NCBI RefSeq assembly: GCF_030209835.1 | Contig: NZ_JARVRF010000002.1 | Span: forward strand, 62,001 to 126,000 | Source of the DNA: Arthrobacter sp. efr-133-R2A-120 | Lineage (GTDB): Bacteria; Actinomycetota; Actinomycetes; Actinomycetales; Micrococcaceae | Direction: 5' to 3' | Length of the DNA stretch: 64,000 nucleotides | Shown: one piece after another, positions 39,321-49,241 of the stretch | How the letters are laid out: every line of letters starts with the position of its first letter | Position numbering within the stretch: position 1 is the first letter of the stretch | Notes under the pieces: generated by a model | Databases searched by the model: none | Told to the model about the DNA's origin: nothing | Seen by the model: only the letters and a program-made list of their open reading frames with translations | Translations under genes and position numbers: made by a program

Positions 39321-40382
39321 GTGACAGTGGGCAGTAGCGAAACCTCCACCCAGCGGATCCCGCCATTTATTTCCTTGGGGTCGGCTCGGGCCATGGCTGC
39401 ACCTTCGGCGTCTTTTGAATCTGCGCTGATGCGTACGAATTCAGTTGCAAACGCCGCTGTTTCACGTGAAACCCTGATTGTCGGACACGACAACGTCATG
39501 GACTCCATCGATGACTCCAGCCCTATTGCACGCCAGCTCGCCAACGAGACCAGACGTCGCGAACGGCTGCTGGGACGCGAGCTTCCCAAGCCGGAGAAGA
39601 CCCGCATTTTCACGGTGTCCAATCAAAAGGGTGGCGTTGGAAAGACCACCACCACGGTCAACATTGCGGCCGCCTTGGCTTCCGCCGGACTCAATGTCCT
39701 GGTGATCGACATCGATCCCCAGGGAAATGCATCCACTGCCCTCGGCATTGAGCACCACGCCGACGTCGACAGTATTTACGATGTGCTGATCAACGACCTT
39801 CCGCTGCGTGACGTTGTGGCCCCTTGCCCCGATATTCCCAATCTCATCTGCGCGCCGGCAACCATTCACTTGGCCGGCGCTGAGATTGAATTGGTTTCCC
39901 TCGTTGCACGCGAGCAGCGTCTGCGCCGCGCAATCGATGTGTATTCGAAGGAACGGGCGAAGAACGGTGAAGCCCGCCTTGACTTCATCTTCATCGACTG
40001 CCCGCCCAGCCTGGGCCTGCTGACCGTTAACGCCTTCTGCGCCGCCAGCGAGGTACTCATCCCGATCCAGTGTGAGTACTACGCATTGGAGGGGCTGAGC
40101 CAGCTCCTGAAGAACATCGAAATGATCCAGAAGCACCTTAACGCTGATCTGGTCGTTTCCACCATTCTCCTCACCATGTACGACGGCCGCACGAACCTGG
40201 CCGCGCAGGTGGCTTCCGAAGTCCGTCAACATTTCCCGAACCAGGTTCTCGGTGCGGTGGTTCCACGCTCCGTGCGAATCTCGGAGGCCCCGAGCTACCA
40301 GCAGACGGTGATGACCTACGATCCGTCATCCAGCGGCGCGTTGTCCTATATGGAAGCCGCCGCGGAAATCGCCGAGCGTTAG
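39321..40382 (+). CDS. parA: Chromosome partitioning ATPase ParA
   Basis: 353 residues from GTG 39321. The deviant Walker A is [10 protein letters not shown] (about 103-112), with [14 protein letters not shown] and [14 protein letters not shown] later. ParA binds DNA nonspecifically and moves ParB-parS complexes. The first 90 residues are a poorly conserved leader; codons for VSRET coincide with a perfect parS site at 39459. A shorter start further in is possible. Confidence 0.97.
   Translation: MTVGSSETSTQRIPPFISLGSARAMAAPSASFESALMRTNSVANAAVSRETLIVGHDNVMDSIDDSSPIARQLANETRRRERLLGRELPKPEKTRIFTVSNQKGGVGKTTTTVNIAAALASAGLNVLVIDIDPQGNASTALGIEHHADVDSIYDVLINDLPLRDVVAPCPDIPNLICAPATIHLAGAEIELVSLVAREQRLRRAIDVYSKERAKNGEARLDFIFIDCPPSLGLLTVNAFCAASEVLIPIQCEYYALEGLSQLLKNIEMIQKHLNADLVVSTILLTMYDGRTNLAAQVASEVRQHFPNQVLGAVVPRSVRISEAPSYQQTVMTYDPSSSGALSYMEAAAEIAER
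39459..39472. promoter_or_regulatory. parS: parS site 1 (inside parA)
   Basis: Perfect palindrome GTTTCACGTGAAAC, the conserved ParB binding site. It lies in the parA reading frame, where it encodes part of AVSRET. Confidence 0.92.
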
Positions 40383-40449
40383 ACTTTCTGAATCACTGCA
40401 ATATCCTTGGCGGGCTCTATTCTTGCCAATCCACCGGAGGGACATACTA

Positions 40450-41637
40450 ATGAGCGAAAAGCGACGAGGCCTGGGTAGGGGTCTTGGGGCTCTCATTCCC
40501 AGCTCCGCTTCGGCTGGTGCATCGGGCAATGGCGTTCCGACGTCCCGCCCTGTGGACCTCTTCTTCCCTGAGGCGCGCAAGGCCCCGGAGACGGTGGATA
40601 CGCCTGAGGTGCCTGAAACCGAAGTAGCGAAGAGCTCTCCGTCGCGAGGCTCCTCTTCCAAGAGCACGACGGCGGCAAAGGGTGCTGCTTCGAAGTCGCC
40701 CGCCGCGAAGGTCACCACCGTTGAGGAGCCGGCCGTGTCTGAGCCGGCCGATGCCACTGCCGATGACGCCGTTTCTGAGTCGTATGCCGCGGAATCGTCC
40801 GAGGTTCAACTCGTTGAAGTACCCGGGGCGCGCTTTGCCGAAATTCCGGTTGGGGACATTCATCCCAACCGGAAGCAGCCGCGCAGCGTCTTCGATGAGG
40901 ACGACATGGCGGAGCTGGTTCACTCCGTCAAGGAAATAGGCGTACTCCAGCCAATTGTTGTACGGACTTCAACTGAAAAGGGTGGAGAACCGTACGAACT
41001 GGTGATGGGTGAGCGTCGATGGAGGGCAGTACAGGCCGCCGGGCTCGAAACCATCCCGGCGATTGTTCGCGATACCAATGATGACGACCTCCTGCGCGAT
41101 GCTTTGCTGGAGAACCTCCACCGCAGTCAGCTGAATCCTTTGGAAGAAGCTGCCGCATACCAGCAACTCCTGGAAGACTTCGGCACCACACACGAGCAGC
41201 TAGCTGATCGGATCGGACGGTCGCGGCCGCAGGTGTCCAACACCCTTCGCCTCCTCAAACTTCCTCCCTTGGTACAACGGCGCGTCGCGGCAAGCGTGCT
41301 CTCGGCCGGCCACGCACGTGCATTGCTCGCTCTCCCTGATGCGGCCTCGATGGAACGTCTCGCTCAGAAGATTGTCGCCGAAGGAATGTCCGTACGTGCA
41401 ACTGAGGAAGCAGTGGCGTTGTACCAGGATCCTACGGTTCCGCCGAAGAACAGTATCCCGCGCCCTAATGCACGGCATGAGCGTCTCGACTACCTTGCTT
41501 CCTCTCTTTCGGATCGGCTCGACACCAATGTGAAGATCACCTTGGGTGCCCGTAAGGGTCGAGTCAGCATTGAGTTCGCAAGCGTTGAGGATCTAAACCG
41601 CATTATGGATGTTTTGTCACCGACGGACGAGGGCTAG
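40450..41637 (+). CDS. parB: Chromosome partitioning protein ParB
   Basis: 395 residues from ATG 40450 (GGAGGG eight bases upstream). The N-terminus [19 protein letters not shown] is the ParA-interacting start. A 90-residue Ser/Ala linker follows, then the CTPase motifs ([39 protein letters not shown]). The helix-turn-helix is [19 protein letters not shown]. ParB binds parS and spreads as a CTP-dependent clamp. Ten further parS copies lie downstream. Confidence 0.97.
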   Translation: MSEKRRGLGRGLGALIPSSASAGASGNGVPTSRPVDLFFPEARKAPETVDTPEVPETEVAKSSPSRGSSSKSTTAAKGAASKSPAAKVTTVEEPAVSEPADATADDAVSESYAAESSEVQLVEVPGARFAEIPVGDIHPNRKQPRSVFDEDDMAELVHSVKEIGVLQPIVVRTSTEKGGEPYELVMGERRWRAVQAAGLETIPAIVRDTNDDDLLRDALLENLHRSQLNPLEEAAAYQQLLEDFGTTHEQLADRIGRSRPQVSNTLRLLKLPPLVQRRVAASVLSAGHARALLALPDAASMERLAQKIVAEGMSVRATEEAVALYQDPTVPPKNSIPRPNARHERLDYLASSLSDRLDTNVKITLGARKGRVSIEFASVEDLNRIMDVLSPTDEG

Positions 41638-42041
41638 TCGCTCGACTTCTACGGAATTGGGGTTTGCTTCTAGTGAGGCAGATCCCATTTTCTTTTAAGA
41701 GTCTCCTGGGCGTGCATGGATATTGCACTGTTCCTGGGAGGGGTTCATCCTCGACGGCACTTTGTACGTGCGCGTTCGGGGGTTGTGCCTGGCTGTGAAC
41801 TGCTGTCTGAGATTGCTTGCCCGTACTTCCTGTGTGGCCGGGCTTGGGAACCATCTGCCCTCGACGCGCGCAATTATGTGCGTCTGGCTTCCATTTGGTT
41901 CTGATTTGACTCTGAAGTATCCGTTGCTGTGAGGCCGCCCGCAGCGCCGGGCCCTTATCGTTTGGGGTGAGTTCGGTTCGCTTGTATCCGCGAACGATCG
42001 TGGAGATTGGTAGGACCCGGGTATAGCGGCGCTACGTCGGT

Positions 42042-42055
42042 GTTTCACGTGAAAC
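42042..42055. promoter_or_regulatory. parS: parS site 2
   Basis: Perfect GTTTCACGTGAAAC, about 400 bases after parB. Confidence 0.95.
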
Positions 42056-42277
42056 GATCGGCAGCAGTGAGAAGGCTGATGGGATCGAGGGCTTCTCATT
42101 GGCGCTCCGGTGAGGATGGTGGGTTCGCGCCGCTCTAAGACGCATGAGTGCTTCGTGCAATCGCGAGAGTCTTTCGGTTCCAGCATCTTGGGTGGTCCTA
42201 TAAAGTGAGGCGACAGCCTGTTACGTTAGGTGGCGTGCCTGGCCTCCCCCAATCTTTCCGTGAGTTCATTTCCTTGA

Positions 42278-42291
42278 GTTTCACGTGAAAC
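42278..42291. promoter_or_regulatory. parS: parS site 3
   Basis: Perfect GTTTCACGTGAAAC; the flanking left base is A instead of T. Confidence 0.93.
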
Positions 42292-42461
42292 ATCAGGGTT
42301 CGCCTGCCTTTTTTACGAGCATCCGGAACGCGGACATTCGAGCCTCAAAAGCCTCGCTCAATTGCTTGTCCGTCAGGTCTACATCCTCCATCGTGGGCCG
42401 GTCTGGATCCATGCTTGTCCAAGTGAATCAACGCCTTGTGCGCGCCGTGGCGGTTCACGAT

Positions 42462-42475
42462 GTTTCACGTGGAAC
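42462..42475. promoter_or_regulatory. parS: parS-like site 4 (one mismatch)
   Basis: GTTTCACGTGGAAC, one base off the palindrome; probably a weaker ParB site. Confidence 0.75.
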
Positions 42476-42564
42476 AGTCACCGCATAGAGCCTCGGAAGG
42501 TGGGACGTGAACCGGCCTGAGTGGTGGCTCTTCAGACGGCCTGCTCGGACGGACGACTCCTTCG

Positions 42565-42578
42565 GTTTCACGTGAAAC
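42565..42578. promoter_or_regulatory. parS: parS site 5
   Basis: Perfect GTTTCACGTGAAAC; it closes the first group of four sites within about 540 bases. Confidence 0.95.
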
Positions 42579-44338
42579 ACTGACCTGCAGCAGGCTCGAT
42601 CGTCGACTACACTCGATGCCGTGGCTCTAGCCTCCATAATTGGTAGTTCACTCGCAGTACGAATGAATGCTCAGTGGCGCGCCTCTGCGAGAAGGCTCGG
42701 AGCTTTGTTGATCCACCGGTTTTCCCTTCTCCACTCACCCTTTGGAAGGTGTGGTCTCAGGGATCTGACAATAGACCGTCGACCCTCCGCCCAAGGTTGG
42801 GTCGCAACCGCCCGAGTCATCGAAGGAGCGTTCGTAGTAATAGTGATGGGTCCAACTAGGCCTTCCGGCGCCGCCTAGTCACAACGTAGGCTGCCATCGC
42901 CTCTTGGCAGACAGCTGCACTAAGGTCAAGGCTCGGCGCACTTCGCCGCACGAAGCAGGGCTGAAAGTAGTCCCGGCAGGCGTGCGTGGGCACCATGCGG
43001 CGGATGCGCGCGGGGTCTTGCGGTTGGCCGACTGGTCCGGTGTGGAGCCAGCACTATTCGCCGGAGCCCGCGCTGCTCGGTGCGAAGTATTGCTACCGTA
43101 GTGAATGCGTATGGGTCGGTGCAGAATTGGGCGGCGCTCTGAAGCTATCGAAGGAGGGATAGCCAGGAGCTGGCACTGGGGCTGGCCATGGGGAACTGCC
43201 ACCGGCGGGCGCTGCGCATGGCCTCGGAGCCAGCGAAAGGGTTGCTGATGGCACGCTGTTGATTGTCTTCGCGTGGCTGGGTACTGCGCTGATTGTCGCT
43301 GTAGGGTGCGGATCTGAGCGACGCAGACCCCATTGCACATTTGGTGCCTGCAGCACTCAGTCGAGGTCAGCGATCGGGCGCTGGTCCCCTGCTCGCCGGA
43401 GAACGAGGTCGGTAGGGACGAAAGCATTTTTGCCGGTTTCAACCGGGGTGGCACTGTTGAGCCGGGCCCTGTCCCGTCCGGCGTCAGGGTTGTTGCATGT
43501 TCTCTGTGCGGACGCGTCCAGTACGGTTGGTGCCTCCCTTGGGCCGTGTGAGTCCCCAGGTCTGCCTCGCAGTTGGCTCCCACGTATCGAACGCGATATC
43601 GCAAACGGTCTCAGCGACAACGTGACCGTACCCTCCTGACCTGACGAGGCTCAGGATCTGTGTCGCAGTACCCGTGCTGGATCCGGCACCGGTTCTCGGG
43701 ACGATGTTCACAGTCGGGCGCAGCCTGGTACTACCTGCCGTGATCGCATGGGATGAAGGCATCAATTGACGGCGGCTCCCCCAGCCTCGTCATGCTCTGG
43801 TCGTCCGTGGCGCACGGGCACACCCGTTCACTCTGTTAGTGGCCCACCCTCGGATACGACTTCCCGATGGTTCGTGCCTGCGGCGATGGGCGACCTGGGA
43901 GAGCCTGGATGGTGAGCGACTAGTAGGGTGCGTGACGTCCATGTCGATCCACACCGCGGTCCGTGGTGTATAGGGATTGAGCCTGGACTGTGGGCACTCT
44001 CTCCGGGCAAAGCCATGGACCGGCCGCACACCGTGCTCGGAGCCGTCGGGCGGTGGCGATCGGCTGCGGGGTCACATCGGCATGCCAAATTCTAGAGATC
44101 TAGTGACAGCCGGATGCGATCCTCGGTAGGCCCCTGCCGGACCATTGAGACAGGCACATGCGGTACTTCCAGAACCCTGGCAATCCGCTATCGATGATTC
44201 AAGACACGGAAGGTCGCGGAGAATTGAGGCACGCTGGGTGAGCCCCTGGGGTAGGAGAAAGCGCGTCTCTGCTTCGCCGGCGCCATGGCCCTGGCTCGTT
44301 GACGCGTACAAACCGCTGTTGAAAAGTCCGGGAGCAGC

Positions 44339-44365
44339 GGTGGATATCGTTGTGGATAACTTTGT
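44339..44365. repeat. 27-base repeat with DnaA box, copy 1
   Basis: Begins GGTGGATATCGTTGTGGATA and ends ACTTTGT, identical to the copy at 44671. It contains TGTGGATAA (44351-44359), a perfect DnaA box on the minus strand. Confidence 0.8.
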
Positions 44366-44466
44366 TGATAAGTGGTCCGGGTTGAGGGTGTGGCGGTCTG
44401 CACCGAACTAGTTTTTGTCCAGGCGGCGTTGATACTCGTGTGCTCCTTGAGCTCTTCGATGGCCTT

Positions 44467-44480
44467 GTTTCACGTGAAAC
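44467..44480. promoter_or_regulatory. parS: parS site 6
   Basis: Perfect GTTTCACGTGAAAC, lying between the two 27-base DnaA-box repeats. Confidence 0.95.
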
Positions 44481-44670
44481 AGAGCCACGGTCTGCAAGCT
44501 GGTCATTTACACCCCAATTTGGCCTGATTCTGGCCGATTTCTGACCCTTCATGCGCAATCCAGGCCAGACGAAGCTTTGATCTGTTCTGGACCCCTGGTC
44601 GTCGCCCCTACTCGCGCCGGACTCGCTCCATTCCACGTCGGGAGAGCCGCGCGGACGACCATTCTTCACC

Positions 44671-44697
44671 GGTGGATATCGTTGTGGATAACTTTGT
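44671..44697. repeat. 27-base repeat with DnaA box, copy 2
   Basis: Same 27 bases as at 44339; DnaA box at 44683-44691. The first ten bases (GGTGGATATC) recur once more at 44717. Confidence 0.8.
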
Positions 44698-44863
44698 GCA
44701 TAACTTCCGAGCGGTCGGTGGATATCTCTCCCGGCGAGGATTCCGTTGCTGCGGTAGCTTGGCCCTGTGTTGTGCCTAGTGCTTGTACTGCTGGTCGGCA
44801 ATTGCGGATTTCTGGTGCCTCCCGCGCTCGGTGCAACGAGCAGGTGCACCATGGTCCCGTCAT

Positions 44864-44877
44864 GTTTCACGTGAAAC
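44864..44877. promoter_or_regulatory. parS: parS site 7
   Basis: Perfect GTTTCACGTGAAAC, about 400 bases after site 6. Confidence 0.95.
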
Positions 44878-46742
44878 TGCGACTGCTCCGGCTACTCCAC
44901 GTGGCAGCAACATTCTCTAACTGAGGGGGAACTGCGGGGCGAAATTGTCCTATGGGCACAGGCGCACCAATGCGCTGAGGTGAGAAGGAGCGTTACGGAT
45001 TATGTAGATCTAGTGCTGAGACCCGCAACGGCCGCACACTCGCCTACTTTGGGGCTTGTCCAGTCTTGGCGCTGTTACGGCGCCGAGAAGGTCGACCGTC
45101 CTCATTGCTACCGGGTAACGGCTTGGGCCAATCAATCGTCAATGACGCCGCGCATGCCCTGTTCCAAGCCGGACCTCAGCCAGTATGTTGAGCGGTCAAG
45201 ACTTGCGGGTGAACCGCAGGCTCCTTGCTTGGGCGAACTCTCGCCCTTCGGAATACCACCCGAGGTCCACCTCTTCGACTGCGTGGACCATCCACACACC
45301 CGGACACACACGTGTCTTCGGTGCGTTAGTGTCTTACCGGTACCCCGGAGTACAGTTCATGCTCTCCATCTCAGGCCGACCCACCCTGCCAACCTCGCAA
45401 CTGATGAGCGTTCTTAACTGGGAGCTTGCGTGTGGAGATGCCAGAGCAAGGGGGCCCTCCATAGACCGATCCCGCAAGACCCTATGCGGGACGCCGATGC
45501 TTCCGTTGCGTTTGAATGATCCTCCTGCCTTGTCCGCGATTGTTGCCAGGCTGCTTTCGTTACTCGTGGTCAGCGGCTGGACGTACGCGCAAGGTCCGTC
45601 GAGGCACGCGGCAAATAGCTCGAACGGAAGACTGCCGACGCCGGTTCGCCCGCTACTTAGGGTCAAAGGTCCTGACCAGAATCCCCGAGGTGCAGCGCCC
45701 CCGAGGTGCAGCCCCCGGACTGCTCTTTTGGCTCCTCTTGAATTTCCCTCCACCCCAATTTCGGCCGTGGGAACTGAAGCCGAAGGCTGCAACGTTGGCT
45801 TCTAGGATGTGCGCCTTGGGATGGTTCGCGTGGACCGCTTTCCATTAGCGAACGCGCCGCTACTATCCGGGCATGGCTTTCGAAAGGCCGACCGCCACGA
45901 TGAGTCGTGAGTTGGGAGTTCAAGCGCGAGTCAGTCGCTGATTGGCCGGCTCGATGGAACCTGCCCGACCGAATTTGAGGGTTAAGCTGACCCGTTCGTA
46001 CGACTGCTGCAGTGCCGCGTGTGATTAAAGTGGCGGTGTCCTGAGTCTTGTGGCGCTGTTTCCGGGCCCTATCCCTTCCGATGGCTTGAAGGCAGCTGCT
46101 TTGCCTCCTCCACTGGTGTTTTTGCAAGTGTCCTACTCCGAGCCACTCTGTTGCACTCTTTGAGTCTGCTTGTGAGATACATCCCGGAATCGAGGGCGTG
46201 TGGGAGCCGCGAATCCCATCGTCACCCCCATAGCTGTTGAGAATGATGTCCACGGCGTGCCGGCTCGCGAGGATCGAGGTGTGTCAGCGGACAGATCCCG
46301 GGTCCGTCATCGAACCGCAGGGCTATGGTGGCTTGTCCTCGGTCATCGTGAGAAAGGGCTCGACCGCCGACTCTGGGCGACCACGGCCCCTGTGCCTATC
46401 CGAGTGCCGAGCTGTGTCCGAAAGCTCCTGATGTCCTGGCATCGACGATGGACTGGGCTGATGAGTGTGGAAGTGGATCTACGTGTGTTGAAACAATCTA
46501 AATAGATTGTGTGAGCAACTAGGTAGATTGCGCTAACCGCGTTCAGAATCCCAGGCTTGAGAATCCGGCTGGAGGAGCAGCTGCCCGGCGACGTGGTGCG
46601 GCCGGGCACTCGAGTCTTGTGTGATGCTCACAGTACGTCGCGCCGATCTGTCGGGGCCCGCTGCTTCTTGAAGGACTCTGGCAGCGAGTCCTATCGAGTC
46701 CGCGCCGAAGAGCGTTTGGCGCAGCCCCCCTTCCGGCATGGC

Positions 46743-46756
46743 GTTTCACGTGAAAC
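46743..46756. promoter_or_regulatory. parS: parS site 8
   Basis: Perfect GTTTCACGTGAAAC; first of a group of four sites within 480 bases. Confidence 0.95.
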
Positions 46757-47010
46757 ATCCAGCACAGTGGAGTTCCCGCAGAACACACCTATTTGTCAGC
46801 GAAGAGGTGATCGGGGCGGTCCTCCTCCTCCGGCCAGGCGATACGCTCACGCAGCCAGCAGGATCGGGAGTTCGCAAGGCATATGAATCAGCAAGCCAGG
46901 CTGATGTTATACGGCATCAGCACAGGCAAGAATTCAGCCACGGCCAGTGTCTGCAACAATGCCGCAAACTCGGCAGTGACCCGCGACCCCGCGACCCTTG
47001 CGCTGATCCT

Positions 47011-47024
47011 GTTTCACGTGAAAC
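47011..47024. promoter_or_regulatory. parS: parS site 9
   Basis: Perfect GTTTCACGTGAAAC. Confidence 0.95.
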
Positions 47025-47108
47025 ATATGCAAGTTCCAGATGGCAAGGAGCATGTCCTCAGTCCAAACACCACAAAGGCAAATCGAAGCCTCCCGAGCGG
47101 TCAGCCTC

Positions 47109-47122
47109 GTTTCACGTGAAAC
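47109..47122. promoter_or_regulatory. parS: parS site 10
   Basis: Perfect GTTTCACGTGAAAC, 98 bases from site 9. Confidence 0.95.
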
Positions 47123-47209
47123 GGCGTATCGACTCAGTGCTCGCGAGGATCGCCCTGGTACTGAATTCGACAACGGAAGTCTCCCGGCATCTACCGAAGG
47201 ACCAACTCT

Positions 47210-47223
47210 GTTTCACGTGAAAC
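47210..47223. promoter_or_regulatory. parS: parS site 11
   Basis: Perfect GTTTCACGTGAAAC, 101 bases from site 10; last one seen before the trx operon. Confidence 0.95.
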
Positions 47224-47586
47224 GGCCGAATCGAACACTTCGGCTCTGACATCACACAAGGAGGCGCTACAAGCGAGTGGACTCCCCGACATCAACCACG
47301 AGCAAAAGGCTCAATAGGGCGAACGCGCCATAAGGCGCTGTCTCAGGTCTCGAAGGTTGGACGATTTCCGCGGCCCGGCGGCCTGACTCCAGCCGAGCAA
47401 GAGATGTCCTGCCCGCCTGACACCCTCACAGAGAATCCGGTCCTTTTGTAATCCAAAAAGGTTCACAAACCGCAACGCCAAGCTCTGAGCAGCAAGTGCC
47501 CATTCGCGCACCCAGCTATACCGCAAACAATCACCCGTAGCTGCGGGACTGCGGGCCCAGGAAGGAGAACCCGAAGACGCGAAAAA

Positions 47587-47622
47587 GCCGGTGGTTCTCG
47601 CTCAATAGCGAGAACCACCGGC
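47587..47622 (-). terminator. Terminator of the trxB-trxA operon
   Basis: A perfect 16-base stem (GCCGGTGGTTCTCGCT) with a four-base loop. On the minus strand it is followed by TTTTTC, 38 bases after the trxA stop. Confidence 0.9.
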
Positions 47623-47659
47623 TGAATCAGAAGCGGCCGCTAAACGGGCGCCTGAAGTC

Positions 47660-47986
47660 CTAGGACAGGACGGACTCAAATTCCTTTTCGAAGAACTGCT
47701 TCGGCTTGGCACCGATAACCGTGCTCTTAACTTCTCCCCCACTGAAGAGGTAGACCGCCGGAATAGACGTGATGCCGTACTCAGCGGCGATTGCGGGGTT
47801 GTCATCGACATTCAGCTTGACGACGTCAACCTTGTCTCCGTATTCAACCGAGATCTCGTCGAGGATCGGACCCAACTTGCGGCACGGGCCGCACCACTCT
47901 GCCCAGAAGTCCACGATGACCGGCTTTTCAGCGGCCAGGACGTCGGTGCTGAAACTGGCGTCGGTAACGTTTTTAGCGTTGCTCAT
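47660..47986 (-). CDS. trxA: Thioredoxin
   Basis: 108 residues. The active site is WAEWCGPCRKLGP with both redox cysteines, and the cis-proline is in ITSIPAVYLF. It reduces disulfides in cytoplasmic proteins with electrons from the neighbouring TrxB. It lies 36 bases after trxB and is closed by a strong terminator. Confidence 0.97.
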   Translation of the reverse strand: MSNAKNVTDASFSTDVLAAEKPVIVDFWAEWCGPCRKLGPILDEISVEYGDKVDVVKLNVDDNPAIAAEYGITSIPAVYLFSGGEVKSTVIGAKPKQFFEKEFESVLS

Positions 47987-48022
47987 AATTCTTTCCCTTC
48001 GAATGGATGGCTGCTGTGCCGA

Positions 48023-48979
48023 TTAGGCGTGCAGGTCTGCAAGATAGTGCTCGACGTCCAAAGCCGCGACACAACCGGAACCGGCTGCCGTGATGGCCTG
48101 ACGGTAGGTGGGGTCGACGACGTCGCCGGCGGCGAAGACGCCCTTGATGCTGGTCTTCGAGCTGCGGCCTTCGACGGCAATCGTGCCTTCGGCGGCGAGC
48201 TCCAGTTTCCCCTTGACGAGTTCCGTGCGGGGATCGTTGCCGATGGCCACGAAAACGCCAGTGACGGCGAGTTCGGACTCGGTGCCGTCGACGAGGTTCT
48301 TCAGCTTCAAGCCGGTCACCTTGTCTCCACCGATAACGTCCTCGACGGCGGTGTTCCACACAAAGTTGATCTTCTCGTGGGCCTGGGCGCGGTCACCCAT
48401 GATCTTGGAAGCCTTGAGGGTGTCGCGACGGTGTACCACGGTGACTGACTTGGCGAACTTGGTGAGGAAGAGTGCTTCTTCCATCGCAGAGTCGCCGCCG
48501 CCGATGACTGCGATGTCCTGGTCCTTGAAGAAGAAACCGTCGCAGGTTGCACACCAGCTCACGCCATGGCCCGAAAGACGCTTTTCATTCGCGAGGCCGA
48601 GTTCGCGGTATGCGGAACCGGTCGACAGAATGATGGCACGTGCCTTGAAGGTCTCCCCCGTGCCGATGGTCACGGACTTGATGTCGCCGTCGAGGTCCAG
48701 GTCGGTGACATCCTCAAACTGAATTTCAGTCCCAAAACGTGCCGCCTGCTTTTCGAAGCTCTCCATGAGATCAGGTCCCATGACGCCCTCGGGGAAACCG
48801 GGGTAGTTCTCGACGTCTGTTGTGTTCATCAGTTCGCCACCGGCAGTCACGGAACCGGCGATGAGCAGCGGGTTCATGTTGGCGCGTGCCGTGTAGACGG
48901 CCGCCGTGTAACCGGCAGGCCCGGAGCCTACGATGATGACATCACGTACGTTGGACGCGGTGTTTTCTGCGTTGCTCAC
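48023..48979 (-). CDS. trxB: Thioredoxin reductase
   Basis: 318 residues from GTG 48979 (GGAAGAGG eleven bases upstream); the frame from 49039 has no support. FAD motif VIIVGSGPAGYTAAVYTARA, redox pair WCATCDGFFF, NADPH motif VIGGGDSAMEEA, and C-terminal FAD motif GVFAAGDVVDPTYRQAI. It passes electrons from NADPH to TrxA. Confidence 0.97.
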   Translation of the reverse strand: MSNAENTASNVRDVIIVGSGPAGYTAAVYTARANMNPLLIAGSVTAGGELMNTTDVENYPGFPEGVMGPDLMESFEKQAARFGTEIQFEDVTDLDLDGDIKSVTIGTGETFKARAIILSTGSAYRELGLANEKRLSGHGVSWCATCDGFFFKDQDIAVIGGGDSAMEEALFLTKFAKSVTVVHRRDTLKASKIMGDRAQAHEKINFVWNTAVEDVIGGDKVTGLKLKNLVDGTESELAVTGVFVAIGNDPRTELVKGKLELAAEGTIAVEGRSSKTSIKGVFAAGDVVDPTYRQAITAAGSGCVAALDVEHYLADLHA

Positions 48980-49241
48980 TGTTGGGTGAACCTCTTCCTT
49001 AGTCGATGCACCGGATCCTTGCGGCCGGCCACATGGCACAACCCTGTGACGGCACGGAATATTCCGATGTTCCCGGGGACCCTAATATCCGCCACCATTC
49101 AGGGTACCTTCTGGCAGCGCACGGCATGGAAGGACGAAGGCTCCGTTACCGGAGTTGACGCTCCCCCGGGTTGCAAGCACCCGAAACAGACGCAAGCCCC
49201 CGAAACGCTCCCGTGCCGCCGAAGAGGCCGCACGCCGTCGA

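Larger units (their letters stand above)
41638..47659. other. 6-kb gene-free region carrying the parS cluster
   Basis: Short frames exist on both strands but none has a recognisable protein, a good ribosome site or protein-like composition, and they overlap each other. The clear features are nine perfect parS palindromes and one variant, two copies of a 27-base repeat with perfect DnaA boxes, and the trx terminator at the right end. The sequence looks less GC-rich than the genes around it. It may be degraded coding DNA retained as a segregation centre. Confidence 0.7.

Noticed and set aside
42879..46253. ORFs of 150-240 codons in the parS region
   Set aside because: They overlap on both strands, are rich in Arg, Ser, Pro and Thr as expected from random GC-rich DNA, and match no family I know.
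46494..46509. Small palindrome CAATCTAAATAGATTG in the parS region
   Set aside because: Too short and with no neighbouring gene to regulate; could be chance.
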